Source: Aquarana catesbeiana (Eukaryota; Chordata; Amphibia; Anura; Ranidae). From it: a stretch of 64,000 nucleotides of DNA. The position numbers and the translations under genes are program-made. Shown piece after piece: positions 22,860 to 33,671 of the stretch. The notes beneath the pieces are model-generated. The model did no database searches. It was not told the origin of the DNA and saw nothing but the letters and a program-made list of their open reading frames with translations. Numbering within the stretch: position 1 is the stretch's first letter; each line of letters begins with the position of its first letter. Location of the stretch: positions 219,839,145 through 219,903,144 of the forward strand of contig NC_133324.1 of the NCBI RefSeq assembly GCF_042186555.1, in the 5' to 3' direction.

Positions 22860-24220
22860 TATTTTCCTAAGTATATATTGTATAAAGAAAAAAGAGAATG
22901 TTGGGACTTTATATGATGTAACGACTATTGAATTTTGTATGTCTCCATCCCTGGTACTTGTAAAAAAGGGGAAAATGGGGATAAAGGGGATAGTGGGACT
23001 TTATATGAAACACATCACTGAGATAGAATGAATCAATTACATATTAATAGATAAATCATTTATTAGTACAGATGAGCATACTGCAAGGTAATAAGGTACT
23101 GCCTATATAAAAAACATACAAAATTATAATAAACATGATTGGTAATCACATAATATTGAAAATAATTGCATAATAATAATACCCAAAAATGTACAAACAT
23201 TATTAACATGATAGATTAAGTAATAGTAATATATAATTGATTCGTAATTCGAAAAGTAAAAAAAACACATGGTAAATGCATGATTGCTGTGACATAACAT
23301 CAGCAAAAGCTTGACGCGTTTCGTGGATAGCTTCCACTCATCAGGAGCAGCTGTGCACTGGATATGTCTGTAATAAAGTGTAGAGTACCTGTAAATAGTA
23401 GTTACTCTAATGGGGAGAGAGGGAACAAAATTATATAGTCCCAACACTCTTACCTATGGGTAGAATCTAGGTTAAAATGCGTAGATATTGTTATTAACAG
23501 GTGGAGACATTGTATGAACATCATCTCCCCAGGAGCTGAGGTATGTGGCGACAGGACGGCAAAAACCACCAGTGAATAAAACTCTCATAGGAAGAAATCC
23601 CCCATTAAAAGCAATGGTTGTGAATGATGTTAGGTATGAGCCCATAGGGCTTCTGAGAAAAAATATAAATATAGTGTAAATTAGTGTACCAATTATAGTA
23701 ACTGGCTCAGCTGATGAAAAAGGTGAAGTGGGCCATAAAAGAAGAACTCAAGTGTGAAATAAAGGGACTGGATGTGTCCCCAGGAAAGTGAATGATTAAG
23801 AAAAGGGGTGCCCACAACAGAACCAATAAAAGAAACAGCTACCATAAATTACCTGGGACTTGGAATAAAACATATGGTCCAAGGTAGTGTAGAGGTGTGA
23901 CAGGAGAACGTTGGTGAACAAGGTGTATACTCCGTCAAGGATTGGTGATGAATACCAGCCATCCCGCCAGCAGAGCCCCACCAACGTCACGCTGGGTGCT
24001 TAGTAGGGAGGGGGCATCCGCGTCCGAGCGGCTACCGCTCGTAAATAGGCGCCTGAACCCTCCCTCGTAGTGCACACAGATGGAACAAAAAACACGTCAG
24101 CACGCGGCGTCAAAAAATGATATCACTTGTTTGGCGTGTGGGCGTGGCATTGACGCGCAGCGAGTGCACGTCCACCCTCCCGCGATCAGTGAGATCAGGA
24201 GAGTGAGGGAGAGCCCCAGT
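22860..24220 (-). mobile_element. Penelope-like element terminal-repeat remnant
   Basis: The region shows the texture and key words of the PLE ends elsewhere in the window (GGGACTTTATATGA repeated at about 22908 and 22999, CTCCATCCCTGG). It contains a hammerhead-ribozyme motif at 23309-23348. Hammerhead ribozymes are a known component of PLE terminal repeats. No reverse-transcriptase or GIY-YIG remnant was found here. The outer limits are approximate. Confidence 0.55.
23309..23348 (-). ncRNA. Hammerhead ribozyme motif, core intact
   Basis: On the minus strand the order is GCTC, CTGATGA (23338-23344), stem II GTGGA-AGCTA-TCCAC (23323-23337), GAAA (23319-23322), a two-pair stem III in ACGCGT, then C at the expected cleavage position and AAGC. 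CTGATGA and GAAA are the two invariant core boxes. Stem II is a perfect 5-bp helix. Stem I (GCTC with AAGC) has one C-A mismatch. Very short stem III is typical of the hammerheads described in PLEs, which may act as dimers. Confidence 0.7.
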
Positions 24221-24224
24221 GTTC

Positions 24225-24500
24225 ATGTGCTAAATGAATGTTTAATAAGGTGAACCTGTGCTGACTTTGAATACCCAGTCATGTGCAAAGTCATGTGCAA
24301 AGGAAATAAAAAAAAAATGTTTATATGCAAATTAATGAATTGTACGCAACTTTACTTTTTTACTGAGGTCAATGAATTGAATATTCAATCATTTTCTCCT
24401 CGCATGTGATTGGATATTCAAAAGAAAAAAATGATTCACCTTATTTACTAAAATGCACTTGACAAAGTTAAAAGTCTCTACCACTTTAATTTATTAAACC
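24225..24500. repeat. MITE-like repeat related to 1709-1876
   Basis: AATAAGGTGAACC near the left is mirrored by TTCACCTTATTTACT near 24437. It shares the GAATACCC interior with the element at 1709-1876. It ends near TTTATTAAACCC. No target duplication was fixed. Confidence 0.5.
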
Positions 24501-24543
24501 CATTGTCTGTTTGTTGGATTTATAAGATAGTAAATGACTTCAG

Positions 24544-24748
24544 TAACATTGCTACAAAGGTACCTTTGTACAATGATGATTCAAACAGTGGCAGTCGTAG
24601 TCAGCAAAGGGCCCATGTTCAGGAACATTTTTTTAGACCCTCATTCAATAACTGCTCAAGTAGAAATGCTGACATTTCTTCTGCTTCTCATGCCATCTTA
24701 AGTCAGACAGTGAACACCCCATTCTTTTCCAGTCCAAATGGTGTGAAG
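24544..24748 (+). other. Possible host-gene coding exon
   Basis: An open segment of 205 bases is preceded by GACTTCAG and followed by AAG-GTAAAA, good acceptor and donor contexts. Its translation (SNIATKVPLYNDDSNSGSRS ... FRPSFNNCSSRNADISSASH) is Ser/Asn-rich and lacks the repeat character of other frames in the window. In this reading it would enter in phase 2 and leave in phase 0. I do not recognise the protein. The open frame continues through the donor to 24850, so openness alone does not mark the exon end. It could be chance. Confidence 0.3.
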
Positions 24749-25853
24749 GTAAAAAGGAAGATGCATTCTAAATTGCTCAGTGAGCAGTTTTCAGGTCTAC
24801 TGTATGTGAAAGAGGAAAGGCACCCTTGCACTGACCCAACACACATGTAGTAAAATGGGCGCCTGAATCCTAGATGACTTGTACAGCCATTCAGTGGGCA
24901 CAAATGGTAAGACCGCCCATGCATGCACAACAGTATTAGGCACATGCTTTGCAAATATTAAACAACTGTCCAACCCTTGCATCACTGGTTAGCTGGAGGA
25001 ACAATAACCGCCCAGCAAATGTTTCTTTGTTACCCCCTCTTGCAGTCCTCTAATTTTAATAACTAAGTATTCCTTGACACTTGTAGCAATTTGTTTGTTT
25101 TCAGGGTTTTTTATGATCTTGCTTTTGGCAATACAGCACAGCTCATCTCCCTCTGAACATTGACAGTTAAATGCCCTGGTTCATACACTTTTTTTTTTGT
25201 TTGTATTTTAGCATCATAGGAAAACCTGAAACAGTGTCTTTTTTTGAAGATTATAAATATGGAAATGAAATGGTGTTGCCCTCGGACAAAATATGTTCCA
25301 TACATCTTCGTCCCTTTTTAAAATATTAGGCAAAATTACGTTTAATTTCCGCAGAATGAAATGTGTTAAATGATGGCCCTAACAGACCTTCCATTTAATT
25401 ATGGGTTTTGGTTTGTAGATTTTTTTTTTCTACAGGAGTGATAGATTTAAGCAATTCTTTATGCAGAGCCTTCTGGTACACTAGAAGATGATTGCCGTTC
25501 CAGCTGGCAAATCTTGATACTGAGAAAATCACTTCTCTAGGCCTGGAGCCAGGCAAGACAGTAGATGTCTGAATACTCCTCTCATCCTAATAATGGGTAT
25601 GACTCAACAACACTACTAACCCCTGTCAGCTGGTTACAAGCCACAATATTGCAATACATTTCTGCTTATCAGTACTCCAAAAGAAGAAATAAGAAATCCA
25701 ATATAGATACCTGCTGAACAGAGATAACAAAGCTTATATCTGGAATATGCACAATGATAATATACAATGATAGCCCAGTATATGCAATATTCCACTTATT
25801 GATAAATGATATAATGAATTTTTGTGCCCTTCCTCCAGTTGACCCCTTTTGTA
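24749..25853. other. No recognised feature
   Basis: AT-rich DNA, several T-runs, no supported gene or repeat ends. Confidence 0.3.
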
Positions 25854-25855
25854 TA

Positions 25856-26085
25856 CCGTGTTTCCCCGAAAATAAGCCCCCCCCCCCCCCCAAAATAATG
25901 CCTAGTTACATATTTAAAAAGATTATACAGGATTTTATCACAATGCTGACTCCTGAGCTGACAGGGGGAGGAACTTTGTTGTACATACCGTAAATAAACA
26001 AGACATCGCCTGAAAATAAGCCCTAGTGTGTTTTTTGTAGTCAAAATTAATATAAGACCCGGTCTTAATTTTGAGGGAAACACGG
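25856..26085. mobile_element. Tc1/mariner-type MITE with CCGTGTTTCCCC ends
   Basis: CCGTGTTTCCCCGAAAATAA on the left is mirrored by TTTTGAGGGAAACACGG on the right. TA flanks both ends (25854-25855 and 26086-26087), the mariner-type duplication. The GAAAATAAGCCC end is widely shared among vertebrate mini-elements. An internal C-run (about 25877-25891) was added later. Confidence 0.78.
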
Positions 26086-26087
26086 TA

Positions 26088-26624
26088 TTATGGGGGAAGG
26101 GTTAGGATTGCTGCCGAGTTTATTGTTCTAAAGATTTGGTGATTTTGATTCACAACTCCACATACATGGGATTTGCTTTATTTGCCATCCTGTCGATTCG
26201 TTCCTAAGGTTTACACAGCACTATCCTGCAGTATTGCTAAGATAATGACACCAGTTCTTCAGCTACAGTTATCTTTAGTCGAGATGTAAAATCATTATCT
26301 TCAGTTCTGGGTTTCATTTCAATTATTCTCCTATTAATCTGAACAATCTTGAACTTGAATTCTGTGACACATATTCAGTATGCCCCCGTTGACAGTGCCT
26401 ATTCACAGAGCCTGCTTTCTGAACTACAGAGGTGCTAAAAGAAGGAATTTCAGGAGGCGGAGTCAGTACAGGAACCACTGCTTGTAGGTAGCAAGGCCAT
26501 GGGATATTTAATCCTTAGAAATGTAAAAAAAAACAGCAGAGAAGAAACTGCAAAGCATGTAGTGAATCCAGGAAGTTGTGGAAGGAGATGGCCAGCAGAC
26601 AGGCAGAACTTACAACATTGTCGG
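26088..26624. other. No recognised feature
   Basis: Flank of the LTR element; no supported gene or repeat ends. Confidence 0.3.
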
Positions 26625-27313
26625 TGTAGCGAGCCCCTGCTCGCTCGGTTCCACTCTCCCGACACTCCTCTGCGGCTATAGAATCAGATTGCAGATCGCA
26701 ACATCTGATGGTTCGGTCATCCGATGCTCCGGGACTAGAACTACAGCTATGTGCCGTTCTAATCCAGTTGTGTAGCTCAGAACAAACACCAGGCAGGCTG
26801 TATGTAAGTTCAACCAGGAATCACTTTTATTGAAAAATACAGGCTCTTTTATACAATAAAAGAGGAGGTGCGTACCGGCTCATATTACTCTGAACATACA
26901 CCTGTGACCAGAAACCTAATTAACATGGGCTAATTAACTAATCCCTTTAGACAGCCTAGATGACTCAGACATGACCTTAAGGCCAGACTGGCCGTCTTGT
27001 AGCTCAGAGAACCCAATCAACATTATCACAATAGCAGAGTTAATTAACACAAACACAATGGGGATCTAATGACTCTTAGATCCCATACTAGAGACTTATT
27101 TACAATACACATTCTAGCAGGCAACAGACGGACAGGCAGCTGGAATTGACATCAGCATCTCCTAACAGTATTTGTCCCAGCATTATGAATCAGCCACTAT
27201 TTCTAATATGGCAAATCCAGGGTCCCCAGAGTCTGTGTGTCCTGGGGGACCAGGACCCGAATCCACAGTAATACCACCTCAAGGGTCCCCAGGCATACAG
27301 CTCACAAAGAGCA
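26625..27313 (-). repeat. LTR copy at the low-coordinate end (3' LTR on the minus strand)
   Basis: Direct copy of 28395-29063. It differs by scattered substitutions and small indels, including extra GGGGGACCAGGACCCGAAT-like sequence near 27243. An ATACAATAAAAGAGG segment in both LTRs is AT-rich. Confidence 0.85.
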
Positions 27314-28424
27314 CCGTTGAATTCTGCCCTGTTGTCAGCACTTCAGGTTTGGGGACGGCAATCTTCAGATTTTCCACTGCTAATTCTCTGGCATGCTGCT
27401 GGACAGGCACATTCCTCCATCCAAGATCATCCAATGCAGAAACAGGTTCATCAAGGTCAGTCAGCACTTGCTGCATCCGCCATAAGACCTCCGCCTTCAT
27501 AGCTGCGGGGGCAGGTTGGCAAAGCACACCGTTACTCTGCCACATTGTTAACTCTTCAGCCAGGATTTCAGAGTTGTCAACTGGTATTTCCTGATAGTCC
27601 CAGGCAAAGGGAGCCCCACCCTGCTGCTGAGCGGAGTCTAGCAGCTGTCTGTAGGCCATCTCAAGCTCCCATTCCTGAACGGCCAGAAACTCCAAATCTT
27701 CCTGTGCCCAGAGCACTTCCGAGACATTCAGTCTTCGCTCTCTGTGCTCCATTATTTCCTCCAAACGCCACTCCCGATCACTCCCAAAGTCAGGGTCCTC
27801 GGACAGCCTCCAGTACAACAATCCCAGGCCATCGTAGTCAAAGCCTTCCGTGGGGCTGTCATCCGCTGTCCACGGGCACATTTGGGCTACATACCACTGG
27901 AGGGCTCTGTAGCTCTCGTCCAACCGCATTCCTGCCCGGATCAGCCTGCTTAACTCAGCTGTCCACTCCTGGTTCGGCTGTTCCCCCAATAACAGCATTC
28001 GCACTTCATACTGCGACCAGTACCTTACATGGATGGAGGGGAGAACTTTTCCCTGGTTTCGCTGCTCACGGGCTAGCGCTTCCTTCCAGAGTTCGCAGCG
28101 TATAGAATCAAACCATCCTAGCAGGACCTGCTCTGATACTGGTCCTCTGTGCTGTATCTGCATCTCTCGCAACCTCCTTCTGAATTCCTCTTCCATGGTG
28201 GCTGATATCTGTACCTCTCCTCTCCTGCTATCTGGACCTTGGATCCAGGTGATGGTTTGGATGTGTTCACGGCAAGGAAGCACGATCCCACCATTCCCTC
28301 CACGGCTCTCAAGTAAGTCTTTCAGCGTGGCTCTCCTGCAGACTGGTTTGGAGTGTCCCAGTAACTGGAGAGCAAATCCCATCACTGCCACCAATGTAAC
28401 GAGCCCCTGCTCGCTCGGTTCCAC
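27279..28424 (-). CDS. Orphan ORF of the LTR element, function unknown
   Basis: A 381-residue open frame spans the whole internal region and overlaps both LTRs by about 30 bases. The first ATG lies in the LTR; the ATG at about 28383 (MGFALQLLGHSKP), after the primer-site candidate, is a more natural start. The protein is acidic and rich in Glu, Trp, Leu and Arg, with helical-looking stretches such as EVLWAQEDLEFLAVQEWELE and REWRLEEIMEHRERRLNV. I see no zinc knuckle, protease DTG, RT or integrase motif and no membrane segment. The position suggests a Gag-like or captured protein, but I do not recognise the family. An open frame this long in an otherwise decayed region implies recent insertion or past selection. 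Confidence 0.6.
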   Translation of the reverse strand: MEPSEQGLVTLVAVMGFALQLLGHSKPVCRRATLKDLLESRGGNGGIVLPCREHIQTITWIQGPDSRRGEVQISATMEEEFRRRLREMQIQHRGPVSEQVLLGWFDSIRCELWKEALAREQRNQGKVLPSIHVRYWSQYEVRMLLLGEQPNQEWTAELSRLIRAGMRLDESYRALQWYVAQMCPWTADDSPTEGFDYDGLGLLYWRLSEDPDFGSDREWRLEEIMEHRERRLNVSEVLWAQEDLEFLAVQEWELEMAYRQLLDSAQQQGGAPFAWDYQEIPVDNSEILAEELTMWQSNGVLCQPAPAAMKAEVLWRMQQVLTDLDEPVSALDDLGWRNVPVQQHARELAVENLKIAVPKPEVLTTGQNSTVLFVSCMPGDP

Positions 28425-29063
28425 TCTCCTGACACTCCTCTGCGGCTATAGAATCAGATTGCAGATCGCAGCATCTGGTGGATCGGTCATCCGATGCTCT
28501 GGGACTAGAACTACAGCTATGTGCCGTTCTAATCCAGTTGTGTAGCTCAGAACAAACACCAGGCAGGCTGTATGTAAGTTCAACCAGGAATCTCTTTTAT
28601 TGAAAAATACAGGCTCTTTTATACAATAAAAGAGGAGGTGCGTACCTCCGGCTCATATTACTCTGAACATACACCTGTGACCAGAAACCTAATTAACAAG
28701 GGCTAATTAACTAATCCCTTTAGACAGCCTAGATGACTCAGACATTTCCTTTATGCCAGACTGGCCGTCTTGTAGCTCAGAGAACCCAATCAACATTATC
28801 ACAATAGCAGAGTTAATTAACACAAACAACAATGGGGATCTAATGACTCTTAGATCCCATACTAGAGACTTATTTACAATACACATTCTAGCAACATCAG
28901 ACAGACAGCTGGAATTGACATCAGCATCTCCTAACAGTATTTTTCCCAGCATTATGAATCAGCCACTATTTCTAATATGGCAAATCCAGGGTCCCCAGAG
29001 TCTGTGTGTCCTCCACAGTAATACCACCTCAAGGGTCCCCAGGCATACAGCTCACAAAGAGCA
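28395..29063 (-). repeat. LTR copy at the high-coordinate end (5' LTR on the minus strand)
   Basis: Direct copy of 26625-27313. It would contain the promoter for the minus-strand ORF. No canonical TATA box was confidently placed. Confidence 0.85.
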
Positions 29064-30235
29064 CCGTTCTCCCAAATGCAAGGGCCCACGATCGATCGAC
29101 AAGAGGCTAGCATTCAGTCCCCTCCAAAAGTCTCTCTCCCAGCTAGGTCTGTCACAGTAGGTAGGTGCAGTTAGCTAGTCTGCCATTAGGTAACTCTGTG
29201 CCAGAATAGTGTCTGGTTAAAGCAGACAGTGTCATCAGGTGCTTAGGGAGAGTCCCCCAGCAGTGATGTCATGGATGAGTCGGTGCTCGGTTATAAGCCA
29301 AGTTGGGAGGAGCCCTCACACACTTGGTGCATGGAAGCCAAGCACCCCTCACCGAGGGCTTCCCCTCAGGAGAGCTGGCTGTAGACTTTCTGACCTTTAT
29401 GGAGGTTGGGCTAGGGTGGATTGCAAAAGGCCTTTTAGGCTAGGCCAAGAGTTCCCTGAGTGGGGCTATTTCTCTGGAGGGTCCCCAGAGAGGTTTACCT
29501 ATGGAGGAGGTGTCTACAGAGGTTCCAGTTCTGCGAGTACTGATGACCCCAGGTGGAAGGAGAGACTGTTAGAGGGAGATGGCTGCATAAAGTACTGCAC
29601 ATTCTTCCACGTGACTACTGCAGACCTTACGCTAAATGTGATTGACTATGTATTGTCTGATTATGTGTGGAAATCCTTTGGATATCCAAGGGACATCCTT
29701 GGGATATAAAAGTCAGTAACCGGGAATGTTGTGTGGAGGCCTCTGGCATGGAGGGGGCAAAATATGGTGGAGGGTTCGACCTCAGCAAAACGGACAGTGT
29801 TCTAGCAAAGACATAAGTGGGGCAGGGACTTGTGCTCATGGTGCCAATTCTAGCCAATTACAAGCCCTCTTACAACCTGAAAGGAGATTTGTCATGTTAT
29901 CCTAAAGGGGTTGTGAACATGCCCATACTTACTTGCTGTGTGCAATCATTTTGCACAGAGCAGCCCTAATCCTCTTCTTTTAGGGTGCCCCGCCAGTGCT
30001 CTAGCCCCTCCTCTTCATCAGGTGCCCCCGGGGGCACCTATGCGGGCTCGCTCCAGAGTCCTGCCATTGCATCGATTAAAATAGACAGCGAGACTTGGCC
30101 CCCCGCCCCCTGCTCCTGTGTCACTGGAATTGATTGACAGCAGCAGAAGCCATTGGCAATCTGTCCATTGAGGAGAGGGACAGCGGCTGGAGCCTCATCA
30201 GCGCACATCAGTGAGGGAGAAAAATTACTTATTTA
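29064..30235. other. Unassigned; right part resembles the TTAAAGTGG repeat family
   Basis: No gene supported; the 156-codon frame at 29239-29709 lacks domain character. From about 29900 (AAAGGGGTTGTGAACATGCC, CTTACTTGCTGTGTGCAATC) the text parallels the interior of 3555-4053 (CTTACCTGCTCTGTGCAATG), so a diverged copy of that repeat ends near 30230. Confidence 0.4.
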
Positions 30236-30496
30236 GACAATTTTATAACAGAAACTAGGAAAAACTTTTTTTTTCAAGATTTTTGGTCTTTTTATATTTG
30301 TTTAGCAAAAAATAAAAAACCCAGTGGTGATTAAATACCACCAAAAGAAAGCTCTATCTGTCTCAAAAAAAATGATAAAAATTTGGTTTGGGTACAGTGT
30401 TACATGACCACGCAATTGTCATCCAAATTGCCACAGCACTGAAAGCTGAAAATTGGCCTGGGCAGGAATGGGTGACAGTGCCCTGTATTGAAGTGG
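30236..30496. mobile_element. Truncated TTAA-family element, reverse orientation
   Basis: It ends GTATTGAAGTGG then TTAA (30497-30500). Read on the other strand it matches the CCACTTCAATACC start of copy D and then the CTTTCTTTTGGTGGTATTTA landmark. The far end is missing. Confidence 0.7.
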
Positions 30497-30802
30497 TTAA
30501 AGAATGCAGCAGTGTTATTTATCCATCTCTAGACTACTGATTGGACAGTGCAGGAGCAGTAGAGTGATGAGGTCCTCTATCTACTCACTCTTCTCTTTTA
30601 TTCTGATTGCTTGTTCCTTGTCAGCATATTTGTATTCAGAACACAGTATTGGCTTCTATTACTGCCCATCTCTTGCAATCTGAATGCTGTTATACAGCAG
30701 ATCATAAAAGGTTGTTACCAAGTCAAATTCAGATACTTACAGTAGATGCATTAAAAATACATTTAGGCTCCATGCACACTAGCCTTTTTTAAGCTCCTAA
30801 AA

Positions 30803-31235
30803 CAGGAGTCTCCAAACTTTCTTAACAAAGGGCCAGTTTAATGTCCTTCAGACTTCAGGAGGGCCGTACTGTGGAAAGTGGGAGTAGAAAAGGTCCCAAC
30901 GTCAGTGGGGAAAAATAATTCCCCATTGTTTTTTTCAGAAAGTAATTGCACCTCATTATTGGTGCAAGTGGGAGGAATTGTGTCCCATTCATGATATCAT
31001 TGTGCCCCATTGTTGGTGTCATTGGGAGGAAATGTGCCCCCTTCATTGGTGTCAGTGAGGGGAATTATGCCCCATCGTTGGTGCCATTGGGAGGACATGT
31101 GACCCCTTCATTGGTGTCAGCAGGGGGAATTATGCCCCATTTTTGGTATCAGTGAATTAAATTGTGTCCCAAGGGCTGGATAAAACCAAGTCAAGGGCCG
31201 CATCTGGCCCCCAGGCCACAGTTTGGAGACCACTG
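30803..31235. mobile_element. hAT-type MITE with CAGGAGTCTCCAAAC ends
   Basis: The ends CAGGAGTCTCCAAACT and AGTTTGGAGACCACTG are inverted. The flanking 8-bp copies TCCTAAAA (30795-30802) and TCCTAGAA (31236-31243) match at 7 of 8. GGGCCGCATCTGGCCCCCAG near the right end is typical of this widespread hAT mini-element type. The middle is a minisatellite of about 39-base units around GGTGTCATTGGGAGGAA. Confidence 0.85.
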
Positions 31236-31364
31236 TCCTAGAAGCTGTTATTAGCATTTTTTCTGCTCCTAGTAGTGTTATCCTAATAGTGTTATCCTAT
31301 GTGTCCATGCACACTACTTTAGGCTATTGGCATTTTTTGAGCTTCAGCGTCTAGTAGCAGAAAA

Positions 31365-32045
31365 AAAATAGTTTCTCTTTTGTTCATTGACAGACACAGG
31401 CAGAAAAAAGACTTGGCTACGCCTATGGGCAGTCCTAGGTAGTATACACCCCCTACTCTGCTATAGGCCTTCAGTTTTTTTCTGCCTAGTCAGGAGTAAG
31501 GACCTAGTTCCCTGCTGGGATCTCTAGTCCTGGCAATTTTACATTTTTATTTGTTATTGTTTTTCTTTTTTCCCGGATTTTTTTCTGGTGAGACCTTCCA
31601 TCAACTGCCGGGCTGGGTGACAGGCTGGACACCTGATCCAGTGGTCTCCCCAGTCTGGCCAGCGATCGCGTGCAGAGTGCAGCTACTCACTAGGTTGGCC
31701 GCGACATAGCCCCACTGGATGGGGGCTGGCCCTGCGAGTTAAACATCTTGGGAGGTCGCATACGACCAGGTCTCGGCCCGAGTCGCAGCGTCCCTCATGG
31801 CCGACAGACCCCCCGCTTCGGTGGCGAGGAGGTTCTGTCTGGAGCGGTGCCCGTCCGGTTCCTGGTATGGTGAGTACTTGTCCCCTCTCTCCCCTTGATG
31901 GGTTTTTAATGCTTCTGACACTGCTATACCACCTAGGACTGCTAAGTCTTTTTTCTGCCTAGTGTCCTACCCCTGCTGGGGGCGGTATAACCCTATGGTT
32001 CTGAATAAGGAAGCACTCTGTCTGTCAATGAACCCAGAGAAATGT
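31365..32045. mobile_element. Inserted repeat with GTTCATTGACAGACA ends
   Basis: AGTTTCTCTTTTGTTCATTG ACAGACA on the left is mirrored by TGTCTGTCAATGAAC CCAGAGAAAT on the right. It interrupts the outer MITE. Phrases such as TTTTTTCTGCCTAGT occur twice inside it. The superfamily is unknown and the exact boundary is uncertain by about 30 bases on the right. Confidence 0.6.
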
Positions 32046-32326
32046 AAGTCAAAAATCCCATTTTTTGTAGAGTTTCTTCAGCAGAAACGCTCCTAAATGC
32101 TGCTAAACGCTGGTAAAGGCTCCTAAAGGTTACCAACAAAGTTTTTTGAGCTTTTACTGTAAAAACGCTAATAAAACACTAATGCTAATGCTCTTAAATG
32201 CTCTGAAATGCTCCTAAACGCTGCTAAAACACTACTACAAATAGCTATTATCAGCGTTTTTTATCCAGCATTTTTTCCAGCATTTTTTTTAGCCAAAAAA
32301 GAAACGCTAGTGTTCATGGAGCCTTA

Positions 32327-33290
32327 ATGGTTTACAGCTGCAATAATGTGTGTATTTTGTATCTGCCTAGAGTTAGCTGTGAGTTAGCTTTAGCTGTGAA
32401 TATATTACAAATGAATAGGCTTTTTACATGGAAGAGTAAAACACCGGAGAGATATTTTTTTGGAATCCCTCTAAAAGCCTGTTCTGAAATCTGAATGAAA
32501 GAGGTTAGAATTGCAACAGTTGCGCCTTATTTTTAGAAGAAGCACAAGCTTAGATAATATGGTTGAACTCTGCTATTTTAAATTGCACAAATGTATTGAA
32601 CAACTCAGTTCTGTGTTTTATCCCTGATATAATTCCTTCTACATGAAGAGCTCACAGTCTGTGTATACAGTGCAGGCTTTCAGCAAACTCAAAGCACCTT
32701 ATTGTGATTTCTCTTCTGCACATCTGATGTCTCTGAGGTAGGAGCAATCCAGTGACCCAGAAAGTATTTGATGGCAGTTATTGGGCAGTGGCACTGAAGG
32801 GAAGCTGTCTGGCTCCACATATTAAACTATGTCCCACTAGAGAGGAGGAAAAGGCAGGCGGTGACAGTGTGGTGAGCTGCAAAACTGGGCATTTTTGCGT
32901 TGTTATTTCTAAACGTTTTAATATCACAAAATCATTCTAAACGCCTAAAGTTTAAATTGCACTAGTCAACAGACACTGTTTTTTTTTTAATTTCATAGAT
33001 CATGCTTACAAAACTATGGGATTTCGGGGTCAGTGAATGCTGATGTATCACTCTGCAAAAAAAGAAAGGTGACATTATGAAATGAAATATAACACTATGA
33101 GGGTGCTGTAGTGTAAAGAACACTTAACCTCCTAGTGACCAGGGGAAGAGGCTTTTTTTCCGCATCTAATGAATAGATTTTATTTAATATTACACAGCAA
33201 AGTGTGCACAAAGGTGAACTTAGCTGAGCTGATAAAACTGCTTGAAATATCAGTGCAGCAGAGGCAGAGTGCATGGGAAATTAGGAGCTT
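32327..33290. other. No recognised feature
   Basis: AT-rich DNA with no supported gene. Confidence 0.3.
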
Positions 33291-33671
33291 AAAGGGTAAC
33301 TCCACTTTCATGGGCAAAAGAAATAGCAAATAAAAAAAAATATAGCATGTACAATTGCGACAACAGTCATATTGTAATTGAATGGTATTTAAAAAATGGA
33401 AAATTAAATATCAAATAATTACCGCAATTTCCTTTCCTGACTGGCTCCATGTCAGCACACACATGGGTACGGGCCCCGCCCACCCCCACAAGGATAGGAC
33501 GTTTAACTCATAAATTTTAGCACCTGAGCCAGCACCGCATTCTGTAACTAGCACTCCGAGCGGGCGGGCAGGTGTGCTCACATGGAGCCAGTCAGGAAAG
33601 GAAAATTTCGGTCAGTATTTGATATTCAATGTTCTGTTTTCCTGACAGCTCCATGTCAGCACACACATGGG
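33291..33671. repeat. Repeat cluster around CTCCATGTCAGCACAC
   Basis: A TTAAAGGGTAACTCCACTTT start (near 33289) resembles the TTAAAGTGG MITE type. Inside, TTTCCTTTCCTGACTGGCTC (33428 onward) occurs again inverted at 33572-33607 and a third time direct, in shortened form, at 33636-33671. The two inverted copies look like the ends of a roughly 180-base element; the third copy suggests a partial duplication. Confidence 0.55.

Larger units (their letters stand above)
26625..29063 (-). mobile_element. Short LTR retroelement without a pol gene
   Basis: Two direct repeats of 689 and 669 bases (26625-27313 and 28395-29063) flank an internal region of about 1,080 bases. On the minus strand the repeats start TGCTCTTTGTGAGC and end GGGGCTCGTTACA, the TG...CA form of LTRs. 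Just inside the upstream (28395-29063) LTR, TGGTGGCAGTGATGGG could be a tRNA primer site. The internal region holds one ORF and no protease, reverse transcriptase or integrase. A matching target duplication was not found; AACGG precedes the TG of both LTRs. It is best read as a non-autonomous LTR element dependent on a partner. Confidence 0.82.
30766..32323. mobile_element. Harbinger-type MITE split by two later insertions
   Basis: GGCTCCATGCACACTAGC at the left is mirrored by GCTAGTGTTCATGGAGCC at the right, with TTA on both sides (30763-30765 and 32324-32326). The interior repeats GCTCCTAAACGCTGCTAAAA-like words. It is interrupted by the hAT MITE at 30803-31235 and a second insertion at about 31365-32045. 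Confidence 0.78.

Noticed and set aside
27545..28545. Plus-strand frames of 170-186 codons across the LTR element
   Set aside because: They lie opposite the longer 381-codon minus-strand ORF, and the LTR-to-primer-site order supports the minus strand.
29239..29709. 156-codon plus-strand frame
   Set aside because: No motif, no splice or promoter context; likely chance in GC-richer DNA.
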